Shown here: one piece after another, positions 46,892 to 56,954 of the stretch
Numbering within the stretch: position 1 is the first letter of the stretch
Layout: each line of letters opens with the position of its first letter
Source: Prevotella dentasini JCM 15908
GTDB lineage: Bacteria; Bacteroidota; Bacteroidia; Bacteroidales; Bacteroidaceae
Direction: 5' to 3'
Assembly: GCF_000614065.1 (NCBI RefSeq)
Contig: NZ_BAKG01000008.1
Coordinates: 45,413 to 109,412 of the forward strand
Length of the DNA: 64,000 nt
Program-made: the position numbers and the translations under genes
Notes under the pieces: generated by a model
Databases searched by the model: none
Told to the model about the DNA's origin: nothing
Seen by the model: only the letters and a program-made list of their open reading frames with translations

Positions 46892-48990
46892 ATGAAACGA
46901 GCCTTTAGCAATCTTCTTTTTCTGATTCTTCCGATAGTGGCAGCAGCACAACGCCCCTGCCTCTACAAGATGTCGCCCCTCGTGCGGCAGGCAGTTCTCG
47001 AAACGATGGTGCAGGGACGGAGAAGCCCCTCCTCAGCCTCTACGCTGCCCCGTCAAGGGACTCTGACCGCCTTTGTGCGGACAACGGGCAATGCTGATGA
47101 CTTGTGGCCCAATCATGGTTGCCGGGTCTGGGCGCAGTTTGGCAGCATCAGCATTGTCTCCATCCCCCTCGGGCAGTTGGCTTCGCTCTCTCTGGACGGT
47201 CAGGTAAGCCGGATTGAAGCCGGGAAGCCATGCTCGGTGCAGATGGATACGACCATTCTTGTCGTCAACGCACAGCCCGTTTACGAAGCTACCGGCTGCC
47301 GCAAGCCTATACGGGGAAAGGAGTTGTTGTGGGAGTACAGGACATTGGCTTCGACCTGACCCATCCCAACTTCTTCAGCAAGGATATGAGCCGCTATCGT
47401 ATCAAGGCCATGTGGGATCAGCTCTCTCACGATACCATAGCCTCTACGCTGGTGGTGGGGCGCGACTATGTGGGTGAGGATGCCCTGCTTGGCGTGGGCT
47501 GTCCGCTCGATGGGCTGACCCAGACACACGGAACGCACACCGCGGGAATTGCGGCAGGCAGTGGAGCCGAGGGCAACGGGGTGGTGTCGCCCTATCAGGG
47601 GATGGCTCCCGATGCCGATATAGTGATGGTAGCCAACGCAACGTCCAATAATGCTGCCCTCATTGATTCTGCCGACTACTATAAGTACACCTATGCCACG
47701 GATGCACTTGGCTTCAAATATATCTTCGACTATGCCGACCGCCACCGTCAGCCCTGCGTCATCAACTTCAGCGAGGGCGGACATGAAGACCTGCATGGGT
47801 ATGATCCACTCTACTATGAAGTGCTTGACTCACTGTTAGGTCCGGGACATATACTTGTTGCCTCGGCAGGAAATGACGGTAACTTGGTCAACCATATCCA
47901 TAAGCCAAAGGGACAGGAGAGTGCCGGATCGTTTATCATAGGTAATCCCGACAAAGCGTTCTTCACCTGCAAGTCCTCCCGTCCCTTTGTCTTTCGGACG
48001 ACTATTTATGCCGACGAGCTTCATCCCACGGTAGTAGATATTCCCACCGGCAGAGTAATCTCGGCTCCGGACTCCCTCTTTGCCGACACCATCACGATAG
48101 GCGGACGACGCTACGACTGGCAGATTATGGCCTATCCGAACTATTACGAACCCACGGAGACTGCCTACGACTTTGTGCTGACCTGTTCTGACAGGCTGGG
48201 CAGCGGTGTCTATGCGTCGCTCCAGCTGGTTGGCAGCGATGCCGATGTTGAGCTGTTCCGCATGAGCGGCTATCTCATTGAGCGGCCGCTCGACCCTCAG
48301 CTCAATGCCGGCGACAATTCGTACAGCATCCATTCACCTTCGAGTGCGCCGCGTGCCATCTCTGTAGGGGCCACGGGCTACCGCACGCAGTTTGTCAATT
48401 ACTTAGGCGAGACAAAGGTGTATAATCACGGGACGGACGGTAAGCGCATACCTTTCTCTGGAGTAGGCCCGGCCTTCGACGGTCGGGTGAAGCCCGATGT
48501 GGTCGCTCCGGGACAGAATGTCATCTCGTCTTACAGCTCTTTCTTTATTTCCAATCCTTCCCAACCCTTGTCTGCGCTTTCGTCGGATGTCCGTCATTTC
48601 GACTTCAACGGGCGTACATTTGCATGGAATTCCAATGCCGGGACTTCTATGTCGTCGCCCGTTGTGGCCGGCGCAATAGCCCTTTGGCTGCAAGTCAATC
48701 CCCGTCTGACTCCCGAAGACTGCATATCCATCTTCCGAAAGACCTGTACCCGATACGACAGCTCGCTGCCCGTGCCCAATAATCTCTACGGCTACGGACA
48801 GATAGACGTCTATGCCGGCTTGCAGGAGGCCTTGCGCTTGGCAACGGGTATAGAAGAGATGACAGCTACGGCAGGGCGGCCTGACGGCCTGCATGTCTAT
48901 ACCTTGGATGGCAGATATTGCGGAACCGATACGGGGAAACTGCTTTCCGGCATATATATAAGAGGTGGCCGGAAGTTCGTGAAACCTTGA
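46892..48990 (+). CDS. Secreted S8 (subtilisin-like) serine protease (frameshifted)
   Basis: Exported protease of 699 residues after repair. Signal peptide MKRAFSNLLFLILPIVAAAQ and a pro-region fill about 1-130. One base is missing at about 47295 (VYEATG joins LPQAYTGKGVVVGVQDIGFD). The triad is visible: Asp in VGVQDIGFDLTHPNF, His in THGTHTAGIAAG, Ser in NAGTSMSSPVVAGAIAL, with the oxyanion Asn in SAGNDGN. A C-terminal segment (LHVYTLDGRYCGTDTGKLLSGIYIRGGRKFVKP) looks like a type IX secretion signal and resembles that of the BspA-like protein near 58.8 kb. Confidence 0.92.
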
Positions 48991-49002
48991 TTCGCTTGTC
49001 GT

Positions 49003-49071
49003 GCTTATCGGAGTAATTGGACGGTCTGGCCCGGTTGTTCCGATAAGCCCGGTTTGCCCGACGGGGCAAAC
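49003..49071 (+). terminator. Two hairpins after the S8 protease gene
   Basis: GCTTATCGGA/TCCGATAAGC (49003-49048) is followed by GTTTGCCC/GGGCAAAC (49052-49071). No long T-run follows, so the terminator call is moderate. Confidence 0.5.
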
Positions 49072-49104
49072 AAGCCTACAGGCTGTTTCTTCCTTATTTT
49101 CAAC

Positions 49105-49120
49105 TACCTATAGTTAGGTA
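49105..49120. promoter_or_regulatory. Inverted-repeat operator candidate upstream of flavodoxin
   Basis: TACCTATAGTTAGGTA is a perfect 6-4-6 inverted repeat. A further half-site (TTAGGTATT) lies at 49141-49149, close to where the -33 element of the fldA promoter should be. A redox- or iron-responsive repressor is one possibility; the factor is unknown. Confidence 0.55.
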
Positions 49121-49170
49121 TTTTGACGAAACCACTATTTTTAGGTATTGCAAGGATAAAACAATCATCG

Positions 49171-49178
49171 TATCTTTG
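49171..49178 (+). promoter_or_regulatory. -7 box of fldA
   Basis: TATCTTTG followed by CAATC, 41 bp upstream of the fldA ATG. Confidence 0.7.
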
Positions 49179-49218
49179 CAATCGAAAGTTAAACAAACAA
49201 GAACTAAAAGTTAGGAAA

Positions 49219-49707
49219 ATGAAGAAAACAGTTGTAGTTTACGGTTCTTCAACCGGCACATGCGAAAATATAGCAAATACCATTGCCGAGAAGCTCGGTA
49301 CAGAAGCTGTTAACGTTGCAGACTTCAATGCAGACGTGGTTGCTGAAAACGACAATCTTATCCTCGGAACCTCCACTTGGGGCGCAGGCGAATTGCAGGA
49401 CGACTGGTACGACGGTATCAATGTCCTTAAAGAGGCCGACCTCACAGGCAAGACCGTAGCTCTCTTCGGCTGTGGCGACAGCGAGTCCTACTCCGATACG
49501 TTTTGCGGAGCCTTAAAGGAAATCTACGATGCCTGCCAAGGTGCCAACATCCTTCCGGGAGTTTCAACGGCCGGATATACCTTCGACGACAGCGAAGCCG
49601 TGATAGACGGCAACTTCGTAGGACTTGTTCTCGACGATGTGAACGAGGAAGACCAGACCGAAGGGCGCATCGACGCATGGCTGGAGAACATCAAGGGCGA
49701 ATTGTAA
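49219..49707 (+). CDS. fldA: Flavodoxin
   Basis: Small FMN electron carrier that can replace ferredoxin when iron is scarce. The FMN phosphate loop is YGSSTGTCENIA, followed by GTSTWGAGELQDDWYD (FMN ring contact) and FGCGDSESYSDTFCGALKEIYD. Length is 162 residues (long-chain type). ATG 49219 follows a promoter and a GGAAA ribosome-binding region. The next gene, DUF2023, starts 57 bp downstream; this pairing is common in Bacteroidetes. Confidence 0.96.
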   Translation: MKKTVVVYGSSTGTCENIANTIAEKLGTEAVNVADFNADVVAENDNLILGTSTWGAGELQDDWYDGINVLKEADLTGKTVALFGCGDSESYSDTFCGALKEIYDACQGANILPGVSTAGYTFDDSEAVIDGNFVGLVLDDVNEEDQTEGRIDAWLENIKGEL

Positions 49708-49763
49708 CCGCCCTTCCTGCCCCGTCAGGGGGCTGAACTAATGTATGACGAACGACAAGGGGA

Positions 49764-50126
49764 ATGAATAAGGAAATGATACCGACCGACATGAAGGTTC
49801 TGATGAACCACATCTACGAGTTTCAGAAAGGCATCCGGCAGATGGTACTCTTCACCTGTAACAAGAAGTATGAGGAATATGCCACCGCACGGCTTACACG
49901 CCAGAACATCCCCTACATCGTCCGTCCTATCGGAAACGACCGTCTGAATCTTTTCTTTGGAAGGCGCGAATGTCTCGATGCCATCCAGCTAATGGTTACG
50001 AAGCCGCTTAATCAGCTGTCTCCCGAGGAAGACTTTATCCTTGGTGCGATGCTTGGATATGACATACGCGTACAATGCGAACGCTACTGCGAGCGTAAGT
50101 GCCGTACCTGTCAGCGTGCCCAGTAA
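49764..50126 (+). CDS. DUF2023 family protein
   Basis: Cytosolic protein of 120 residues (MNHIYEFQKGIRQMVLFTCNKKYEEYATARLTRQNIPYIVRPIGNDRLNLFFGRREC...). The C-terminus carries four Cys in a short run (CERYCERKCRTC), suggesting a metal or cluster site. DUF2023 genes are known mainly as neighbours of flavodoxin; a role in flavodoxin maturation or electron transfer is inference from that linkage. A terminator follows. Confidence 0.85.
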   Translation: MNKEMIPTDMKVLMNHIYEFQKGIRQMVLFTCNKKYEEYATARLTRQNIPYIVRPIGNDRLNLFFGRRECLDAIQLMVTKPLNQLSPEEDFILGAMLGYDIRVQCERYCERKCRTCQRAQ

Positions 50127-50234
50127 GCCTTAGAAAGGACCAAACTATATGACGATGGCAGCGGCTACGTTAATTTATTAAATGAAAATCTTGTTCGCGA
50201 AATAAAATTATTTCATAATGTTTTTGTAAGGATT

Positions 50235-50258
50235 AAGGCTGGCTGCGAAGTCAGCCTT
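50235..50258 (+). terminator. Terminator after DUF2023
   Basis: AAGGCTG pairs with CAGCCTT, followed by TTCATTTTC. The region from 50127 to the M48 gene holds only this and a promoter. Confidence 0.65.
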
Positions 50259-50414
50259 TTCATTTTCTTCGGCTTGTCAGTTGTCCACAACAATTCGGAG
50301 GTGCAGCTGTCATGGTTGGTGTTGTCCCGTTTCACAGCCAGCAACATAAGTGCATACTTCCCTTGCTTTAACTAAAAAAAGTCCCGAACCTTTCCTTTTG
50401 TCCCGGGAAGTTTG

Positions 50415-50422
50415 TAATTTTG
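50415..50422 (+). promoter_or_regulatory. -7 box of the M48 protease gene
   Basis: TAATTTTG, 29 bp upstream of the ATG at 50452. Confidence 0.6.
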
Positions 50423-50451
50423 CCCCAAGAAAGTTATAAAATAAAAGTTCA

Positions 50452-51327
50452 ATGAAGAAAATTAAGTATGTTTTGGTGGCTGCTTTCGTTGCCACGCTTG
50501 CCGCCTGCGGCACTACTTCCACGGTGCCCCTCACGGGCCGCACTCATAGAATCAGTGTTTCGGACGAGCAGATTCTCAGCCTTAGTCAGCAGGAATACAG
50601 CAAGTTCATGGCTTCTGTCAAGAAGTCGGCCGATACAAAGAATACCCAGATGGTACAGCGCGTGGGCCGCCGGCTTGCCACTGCCGTGGAGACCTACCTC
50701 CGCAACAACGGATTTGCCGACGACCTGAAGAACTATCATTGGGAGTTTAATCTCGTGCAGGATAAGCAGGCCAATGCCTTCTGTATGCCGGGCGGAAAGA
50801 TTGTAGTCTACGAAGGATTGCTGCCTTATACCCAGAACGAGGCAAGTCTTGCAATCGTTCTCGGGCACGAGATAGCCCATGCCGTAGCCAAGCACAGCGC
50901 AGAGCAGCTGACCAAGCAGCAGAATCAGCAGACGGGCATCCAGCTCGGGGCAGGCATACTCGGTGCCATCACGGGCAATAGCGGCCTTGCCAAGACGGGC
51001 GGAGAGATAGCCAGCACCTATTTCTCCTTCAGAAACCTGAAGTACAGCCGCGATAATGAGAACGAGGCCGACCACATGGGACTTATCTTTGCAGCCATGG
51101 CGGGCTACGACCCACAGAACGCTGTCGGCTTCTGGCAGCGCATGTCGTCGGGCAACACCAGTACGTCCGACTTCCTGAGCGACCACCCCTCCGATGCCAA
51201 GCGTATCAAGAACATTCAGGGATGGATGCCGGAGGCCATGCGATACTACAAGCCCGGCACTACCGCCAAGCCGGCTTCGACTGGCCGTAAGCCGACAGCC
51301 AAGCGCAAGAAGGGTACGCGCCGTTAG
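50452..51327 (+). CDS. M48 family metalloprotease lipoprotein
   Basis: Membrane-anchored periplasmic zinc protease of 291 residues, similar in size to LoiP/YcaL-type proteins. A lipobox is present (VAAFVATLAACG). The zinc site is VLGHEIAHAVAKHSAEQ (HExxH) with the third ligand in NENEADHMGLIF. The C-terminal tail is Lys/Arg-rich (KPTAKRKKGTRR). Members help outer-membrane protein quality control. Confidence 0.92.
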   Translation: MKKIKYVLVAAFVATLAACGTTSTVPLTGRTHRISVSDEQILSLSQQEYSKFMASVKKSADTKNTQMVQRVGRRLATAVETYLRNNGFADDLKNYHWEFNLVQDKQANAFCMPGGKIVVYEGLLPYTQNEASLAIVLGHEIAHAVAKHSAEQLTKQQNQQTGIQLGAGILGAITGNSGLAKTGGEIASTYFSFRNLKYSRDNENEADHMGLIFAAMAGYDPQNAVGFWQRMSSGNTSTSDFLSDHPSDAKRIKNIQGWMPEAMRYYKPGTTAKPASTGRKPTAKRKKGTRR

Positions 51328-51346
51328 GCCTGTACGGCAGAATGGT

Positions 51347-51382
51347 AAAAAGGCAGCAGGCCATTTGGTCTGCTGCCTTTTC
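51347..51382 (+). terminator. Terminator after the M48 gene
   Basis: AAAAAGGCAGCAG pairs with CTGCTGCCTTTT around a 10-nt loop, 20 bp past the stop codon. Confidence 0.85.
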
Positions 51383-51439
51383 CGTTTAAGATAGCCTGCC
51401 CGTAATTGTCTGATATACAAACTTTTGAAGGCGTCAGGC

Positions 51440-51520
51440 GAAAGTGCCGTTTTCGTACCATGGGAGTACCGTTTTCATACAGCGAAAACGGCACTTTCGC
51501 AGTGTCAGAGTGGCACTTTC
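51440..51520. repeat. Palindromic array, 4 units at 22-bp spacing (GAAAGTGCC family)
   Basis: Units start at 51440 (GAAAGTGCCGTTTTC), 51462 (GGGAGTACCGTTTTC), 51484 (GAAAACGGCACTTTC) and 51506 (CAGAGTGGCACTTTC), with spacers GTACCAT, ATACAGC and GCAGTGT. The outer units are in opposite orientation, so the array can fold on itself. Confidence 0.92.
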
Positions 51521-51543
51521 GCTATTCCGGCATCAAGCAACTG

Positions 51544-51574
51544 CCCGGAGTTTGCCTCATGGGCAAACTCCGGG
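51544..51574. repeat. Strong hairpin
   Basis: CCCGGAGTTTGCC pairs perfectly with GGCAAACTCCGGG around a 5-nt loop. There is no T-run; the role is unknown. Confidence 0.6.
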
Positions 51575-51608
51575 AGGGCATAAGCTGATAAGATACGTCC
51601 AAACAAAA

Positions 51609-51635
51609 AGGCCTGTAGGTGGTTGCCTACAGGTC
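51609..51635 (-). terminator. Terminator of the ROK kinase gene
   Basis: CCTGTAGG pairs with CCTACAGG; on the minus strand CCTTTTTGTTT follows, about 80 bp past the ROK stop. Confidence 0.65.
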
Positions 51636-51713
51636 TTTGTTTCTTTATGCCTATATGTTCTGAACGGGGAACCGAAAAACGCTTCGCCTTACCCCGTAGT
51701 GCAATATTGTCCG

Positions 51714-52689
51714 TCAGAGTTCCCAGCCTATGGCAGATGCACCCAGCACGGCGGCTGAAGCATCGTCTAAGGAACTGATAAGGAATTTGGCCTTGTCGCG
51801 GAACACGGGCATGACGTGGTCGTGATAGGCCCTCTTGATGGGATTCATCAGCAAGTCGCCTGCCTTTGTCAGACCGCCGAAGAAGACGAATGCTTCTGGC
51901 GATGCGAAGGTGGCAAAGTCTGCACAGGCCTCGCCAAGCATCTTGCCTGTGAACTCGTAGACGCTCAAGGCCAGTTTGTCGCCCTTTCCGGCAGCAATGG
52001 AAACATCAAGCGAAGTAATGTCTTCGGGGTTGATATTGCGGAGTTCGGACGGTTCTTCCGAGCTTAGCAGAAACTCGCGGGCCGTGCGCGCAACGCCGGT
52101 TGCAGAGCAATAGGCTCCAGACAGCCGGTCCGGCCGCATCCGCACGTCCGGCCTTCGCTGCTGCGAACCATGGTAACGTGCCCTAACTCTCCGGCAAAGC
52201 CGTCGGAACCGTATACCATCTGCCCGTTAAGTACGATGCCGGAGCCTACGCCCGTGCCCAATGTTATCATGATGAAGTTCTTCATGCCGCGTGCGACGCC
52301 ATACTGCATTTCTCCGATGGCCGCAGCGTTGGCATCGTTGGTAAGTCCTACGGGAATATTCAGGCGTGTCGAGAACATCTCTGCCAAAGGAACGACGCCC
52401 GTATGTGCCCATGTAAGGTTGGGAGCATATTCTATTGTGCCACGGTAGAAGTTGCTGTTAGGCGCACCGATGCCCATGGCCTTGATTTGGGTAATCCCCC
52501 CACCTTGGCTATAATGGGTTTCAAGGCCTCGACTCCTGCATCTACAAAATCCTCTACGGTCTTGTAAGTCTGCGTTTTGATTGAGTTAGTAGCTATAACT
52601 TGACCGCGCTGGTCAACAATACCAAAGACTGAGTTAGTTCCCCCTAAGTCTAAGCCTATCACGAAAGGCCGTGGTTCTAATATATCCAT
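51714..52689 (-). CDS. ROK family sugar kinase, glucokinase-like (two frameshifts)
   Basis: ATP-dependent sugar kinase of 325 residues after repair. Three frames join: VIGLDLGGTNSVFGIVDQRG (phosphate 1), then after a G-run at 52496-52501 MGIGAPNSNFYRGTIEYAPNLTW ... LTNDANAAAIGEMQYG (catalytic Asp), LGTGVGSGIV and the zinc motif CGCGRTGCLE, then after a missing G at about 52115 AYCSATGVARTAREFLL to the end. The GIGAPN and CxCGxxGCxE motifs identify ROK. No HTH is present, so it is a kinase and not a repressor. Glucose as substrate is likely but not proven. Confidence 0.93.
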
Positions 52690-52723
52690 GAAATAATAAG
52701 TTTTTGATTTAACTTTATACTGG

Positions 52724-52731
52724 CAAAGTTA
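52724..52731 (-). promoter_or_regulatory. -7 box of the ROK gene
   Basis: The minus strand reads TAACTTTG, 34 bp upstream of the ATG at 52689. The divergent LysE promoter lies 55 bp away. Confidence 0.6.
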
Positions 52732-52786
52732 TGAAAAAACTCGCAATTCGACAAAGTTTTGTTAGCGAAATTTGCTTATTCCGTAT

Positions 52787-52794
52787 TATTTTTG
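52787..52794 (+). promoter_or_regulatory. -7 box of the LysE-type gene
   Basis: TATTTTTG followed by CA, 18 bp upstream of the ATG at 52813. Confidence 0.55.
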
Positions 52795-52812
52795 CAATTT
52801 TGCACCCGAATT

Positions 52813-53492
52813 ATGAACATGCCATTTCCCATCCAGCTGGATATCCTCGACTTTATCTTTAAGGGTATGTTAATCGGAATCATTGCGTCCGCGCCAATGG
52901 GTCCGGTTGGTATATTATGTATCCAACGAACCTTGAATAAAGGACGATGGTACGGTTTCGTTACAGGAATCGGTGCCGCAGCCAGTGATTTTATCTATGC
53001 CCTCATCGTAGGACTGGGCATGAGTTTCATTATGGAACCTTTGCAGAACCCCGCCTATCAGTTCATTCTACAGATTTCGGGAAGTATTCTTTTAATGCTT
53101 TTCGGCATATATTGCTTCGTGTCAAATCCCATGAAGAAGATACATAAGAGCGGAAACACCAAGGGGACTTTGCTGCACAACACCTTCACGGCCTTTCTGG
53201 TAACTTTCTCAAATCCGCTTATCATCTTCCTCATCATGCCACTTTCGCACAGTTTGCCTTTGTGCAGCCATCGCGGCCGTTGGAGATGATAGTCGGCTTT
53301 GCGAGTATTCCGCTGGGTGCCTTGGTATGGTGGTATGGGCTGACGTGGGTCATAGACAAGGTAAAGGAGAAGTTTGATGTCAACGGTATCCTTATTATTA
53401 ATAAGGTGATAGGCTCTATCGTCATCTTGTTCTCGCTGCTTGTTCTTGTCGGTACGGTCTTCAACCTGTACCATCTGCCGTCCTACTATTAG
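52813..53492 (+). CDS. LysE/RhtB family exporter (frameshifted)
   Basis: Inner-membrane amino-acid exporter of 226 residues, about six helices. The conserved segment GIIASAPMGPVGILCIQRTLNKGRWYGFVTGIGAAASDFIYALI is at residues about 20-65. After FLIM the frame shifts at 53238 (one G missing: ATGCCACT where ATGGCCACT fits), giving ATFAQFAFVQPSRPLEMIVGFASIPLGALVWWY. ATG 52813 is preferred over the upstream start because it follows the -7 box. Confidence 0.87.
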
Positions 53493-53529
53493 CAGGCAGG
53501 GGAGCCAATATTTCAATATCGTTTTATCT

Positions 53530-54138
53530 ATGTTTGTAGCAAGAGAACTCAGGAAGAAAAGCATAGCAGAATATCTGCTCTATATGTGGCAGATAGAAGA
53601 CATTATACGCGTTTACGGCTGTTCGTTGACCCGTATCCGCAAAGAGTATATAGACCGCTTCGACTACACCGAGGAACAGAAGGAAGACGAGGAAGACTGG
53701 TTCGGCGACTTGGTACGCATGATGAATCAGGAGGGATGTCGCGAAAGCGGACACCTGCAAATCAATAAGATTCTCGTACAAGACTTGACGGAGCTTCATG
53801 CACAGTTGCTGGCATCGTCAAAGTTCCCGTTCTATTCTGCCGAATACTATCGTGTGTTGCCCTATATAGTGGAATTGCGCAGCAAGACCAAACAGGCGGC
53901 CGACCAAATGGCACGCAAGAACGACGAGAGACTAAAGGCGGTAGCTGCCCAACTCGGTAAAAGCGAGATAGAAACCTGCTTCGACACGCTTTACGGAGTG
54001 ATGATGCTGCGCTTGCAGAAAAAGGAAATCAGTCAGGAAACCAGCCATGCCGTAAAGGAAATAACGACACTCATAGGCATGCTCTCGGACTATTACATCA
54101 AGGATAAGACCGAGGGGCTGAAGTTTGAAGACGATTAA
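53530..54138 (+). CDS. DUF4924 family protein
   Basis: Cytosolic, fully helical protein of 202 residues: FVARELRKKSIAEYLLYMWQIEDIIRVYGCSLTRIRKEYIDRFDY, then an acidic stretch EEQKEDEEDWFGDLVRMM. This is the Bacteroidetes-specific DUF4924 family; no function is known. ATG 53530 is the only start near the conserved N-terminus. It sits 37 bp after the LysE-type gene and 27 bp before rfbD. Confidence 0.78.
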   Translation: MFVARELRKKSIAEYLLYMWQIEDIIRVYGCSLTRIRKEYIDRFDYTEEQKEDEEDWFGDLVRMMNQEGCRESGHLQINKILVQDLTELHAQLLASSKFPFYSAEYYRVLPYIVELRSKTKQAADQMARKNDERLKAVAAQLGKSEIETCFDTLYGVMMLRLQKKEISQETSHAVKEITTLIGMLSDYYIKDKTEGLKFEDD

Positions 54139-54165
54139 GGATGAACGAAACTAAAGAGAAAAGAA

Positions 54166-55040
54166 ATGAATATACTTGTAACAGGTGCCAACGGACAACT
54201 CGGCAACGAGATGCAGTTAGTCGCTAAAGACAGCAAGGACAACTATATCTTCACCGATGTATGCGATGGTTATGAGAAGTTAGACATTACCTGCCTTGAC
54301 GAAATACGCAAGGTGGTGAAGAAAAACAATGTGAAGTGCATCATCAATTGTGCTGCTTGGACCAATGTGGACAAGGCTGAGACGGCCGGAGACATCGTGG
54401 AGACGCTCAATGCCACGGCTCCTGAGAATCTCGCCAAGGCGATGAAGGAAGCCGACGGACTGCTCGTCCATGTCAGCACCGACTATGTCTTTGGCGGCGA
54501 TCCGTACAACACGCCCTGCAAGGAGGACCAGAAAGGTACGCCGACAGGCGTTTACGGGCTTACCAAACTGCATGGCGAGGAGCGGATACAGGCTGTCGGG
54601 GTGAACCATATCATCCTCCGCACTGCATGGCTATACAGCGAGTTCGGGCACAACTTCGTAAAGACGATGATGAATCTTACCGCTACCAAGCCACAGCTGA
54701 AGGTTGTTTTCGACCAGTGTGGGACTCCGACGTATGCCGGCGACCTTGCCAATGCCATCTTTGACATCGTAGAAAACCGAAAGTACGAGGGTAAGAGCGG
54801 CATCTATCACTTCTCCAATGAGGCGTATGCAGCTGGTATGACTTCACCATTAAGATAGCCGAGCTTGCCGGCAACAGGGACTGCGACATCCAGCCATGCC
54901 ATAGCGACGAGTTCCCCTCGCCCGTAAAGCGTCCTGCCTACTCTGTGCTCGACAAGACAAAGATTAAGGAAACGTTCGGCATCAGGATTCCTTACTGGGT
55001 AGACAGCCTCAAGATCTGCATGAAAAACCTTAACGCATAA
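54166..55040 (+). CDS. rfbD: dTDP-4-dehydrorhamnose reductase (frameshifted)
   Basis: Last step of dTDP-L-rhamnose synthesis. The Rossmann opening [35 protein letters not shown] (YxxxK) and [18 protein letters not shown] are all present. After HFSNE one G is missing at 54822-54823, and the next frame continues [54 protein letters not shown]. The repaired length is 291 residues. It is followed by prfC after 14 bp. Its partner rfbA is 14 kb upstream. Confidence 0.95.
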
Positions 55041-55054
55041 GCAACGAAACAGGA

Positions 55055-56623
55055 ATGAACGAAATAGAACGCAGAAGAACCTTTGCCATCATCTCCCACC
55101 CGGATGCCGGCAAGACGACCCTTACCGAGAAGTTCCTCCTCTTTGGTGGGCAAATCCAAGTGGCGGGTGCGGTTAAGAGCAATAAGATACGCAAGACGGC
55201 AACATCCGACTGGATGGACATCGAAAAGCAGCGCGGCATCTCCGTATCCACCTCCGTGATGGAGTTCGACTACGAGGACTATAAGGTGAACATCCTCGAC
55301 ACACCGGGCCATCAGGACTTTGCCGAAGACACCTACCGCACGCTGACCGCCGTAGATTCCGCCATCATCGTGGTAGACTCCGCCAAAGGTGTGGAGGCAC
55401 AGACCCGAAAGCTGATGGAAGTTTGCCGTATGCGCAACACACCGGTTATTATTTTCATCAACAAGATGGACCGCGAGGGACGCGACCCCTTTGATGTGCT
55501 TGATGAATTGGAGGAAGAACTCAAAATCAAAGTGCGCCCCCTGTCGTGGCCTATCGGGCAGGGGCAACGCTTCAAGGGCGTATACAACATCTACGAACAG
55601 AAGCTCAACCTCTTTACACCGAACAAACAGCGCGTTACGGAGACCATAGAGGTGGACGTAGATTCCGAGGAGCTTGACCGACAGGTAGGCAGCGACTTTG
55701 CCGGCTTGTTGCGCAACGACCTCGAACTCGTCAACGGCGTTTACCCGGAATTTGACGTAGAGAGTTACCGTTCGGCCGAAGTGGCTCCCGTATTCTTCGG
55801 CTCGGCCCTCAATAACTTCGGTGTGCAGGAGCTGCTCAACTGTTTTGTGGAGATAGCACCGAGTCCCCGTCCCACGAAGGCGGAGGAGCGGATGGTAGCA
55901 CCTGCCGAACAGAAATTCACGGGATTCATCTTCAAGATTACCGCCAACATCGATCCGAACCACCGCAGCTGTATTGCCTTCTGCAAAGTATGCTCCGGCA
56001 AGTTTCAGCGCAATCAGCCCTATTTGCATGTCCGCAATGGAAAGACGCTCCGTTTCTCCTCTCCGACGCAGTTTATGGCGCAGCGCAAGAGTACGGTAGA
56101 CGAGGCTTATCCCGGCGACATCGTCGGATTGCCGGACAGCGGTGGCGTGTTCAAGATTGGCGACACGCTGACCGAAGGTGAGAACATCCACTTCCGTGGG
56201 CTGCCGAGCTTCTCCCCGGAGCTGTTCAAGTATATTGAGAACGACGACCCCATGAAGTCGAAGCAGTTTATGAAAGGTATCGAACAGCTGATGAATGAAG
56301 GTGTGGCACAGCTCTTTGTCAATCAGTTCAACAACCGCCGCATTGTCGGAACGGTAGGGCAGCTTCAGTTCGAAGTGATTCAGTACCGCTTGGAACACGA
56401 ATATAACGCCAAGTGCCGTTGGGAACCCGTCCATCTTCACAAGGCATGCTGGATAGAAGCCGACAGCGAGGCAGAACTGGACAATTTCAAGAAGCGGAAG
56501 TACCAGTATATGGCGAAGGATAATGAGGGCAGGGACGTGTTTCTCGCTGATTCCGGCTACGTGCTGAGCATGGCACAACAGGACTTTGAACACATCAAGT
56601 TCCACTTCACGAGTGAGTTCTAA
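55055..56623 (+). CDS. prfC: Peptide chain release factor 3
   Basis: GTPase that recycles release factors 1 and 2 from the ribosome, 522 residues, intact. G motifs: [13 protein letters not shown] (P-loop), DTPGHQDF (G3), [10 protein letters not shown] (G4). The region [15 protein letters not shown] at the N-terminus and [39 protein letters not shown] in domain II separate RF3 from EF-G. It follows rfbD closely and probably shares its transcript. Confidence 0.97.
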   Translation: MNEIERRRTFAIISHPDAGKTTLTEKFLLFGGQIQVAGAVKSNKIRKTATSDWMDIEKQRGISVSTSVMEFDYEDYKVNILDTPGHQDFAEDTYRTLTAVDSAIIVVDSAKGVEAQTRKLMEVCRMRNTPVIIFINKMDREGRDPFDVLDELEEELKIKVRPLSWPIGQGQRFKGVYNIYEQKLNLFTPNKQRVTETIEVDVDSEELDRQVGSDFAGLLRNDLELVNGVYPEFDVESYRSAEVAPVFFGSALNNFGVQELLNCFVEIAPSPRPTKAEERMVAPAEQKFTGFIFKITANIDPNHRSCIAFCKVCSGKFQRNQPYLHVRNGKTLRFSSPTQFMAQRKSTVDEAYPGDIVGLPDSGGVFKIGDTLTEGENIHFRGLPSFSPELFKYIENDDPMKSKQFMKGIEQLMNEGVAQLFVNQFNNRRIVGTVGQLQFEVIQYRLEHEYNAKCRWEPVHLHKACWIEADSEAELDNFKKRKYQYMAKDNEGRDVFLADSGYVLSMAQQDFEHIKFHFTSEF

Positions 56624-56663
56624 GCAGTGTGGAAAACTTGACATGAAGAAGTTTTCTTGACTC

Positions 56664-56954
56664 TTAGGAAGTAATGCTCAAAGAGCGGCAAAGAGTCTTG
56701 CCTTGTAAGGACAAATAGACGCTGCAAAAAGTTCCGAAAAGCGAGGCAGTCTCATTGCTATTACGTCTCGTATAAATTATAACGACGGCTGATATGGGAT
56801 GGAATTCGACAACGTTATCTGCGATTGGCCTTAGTCTCTTCCGTATTGTTTTTTCTGCACATTTGTGGAAAGCAGAAAACTCGGCTATGGTACGTTTCTC
56901 TATAAGATAACTTTGCCACAAATGAACTTTGTCTATCCGGTGATCTACTTGAAA
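56664..56954 (-). pseudogene. Transposase N-terminal remnant
   Basis: On the minus strand an open stretch reads QVDHRIDKVHLWQSYLIEKRTIAEFSAFHKCAEKTIRKRLRPIADNVVEFHPISAVVIIYTRRN. The WxxYxxxKxTxxxxSxxxxCxxKTIxxxL pattern matches the helix-turn-helix part of Bacteroidetes transposases as I recall them. A TAG codon precedes it and the catalytic half is missing, so this is a fragment. The element's ends are not recognisable. Confidence 0.45.

Noticed and set aside
27712..51520. The 22-bp arrays as CRISPR arrays
   Set aside because: Repeat units are 15-22 nt and spacers only 0-7 nt, far too short, and there are no cas genes in the window.
54992..56644. A 550-codon open frame antisense to prfC
   Set aside because: prfC is unambiguous on the plus strand; the antisense product is a low-information shadow.
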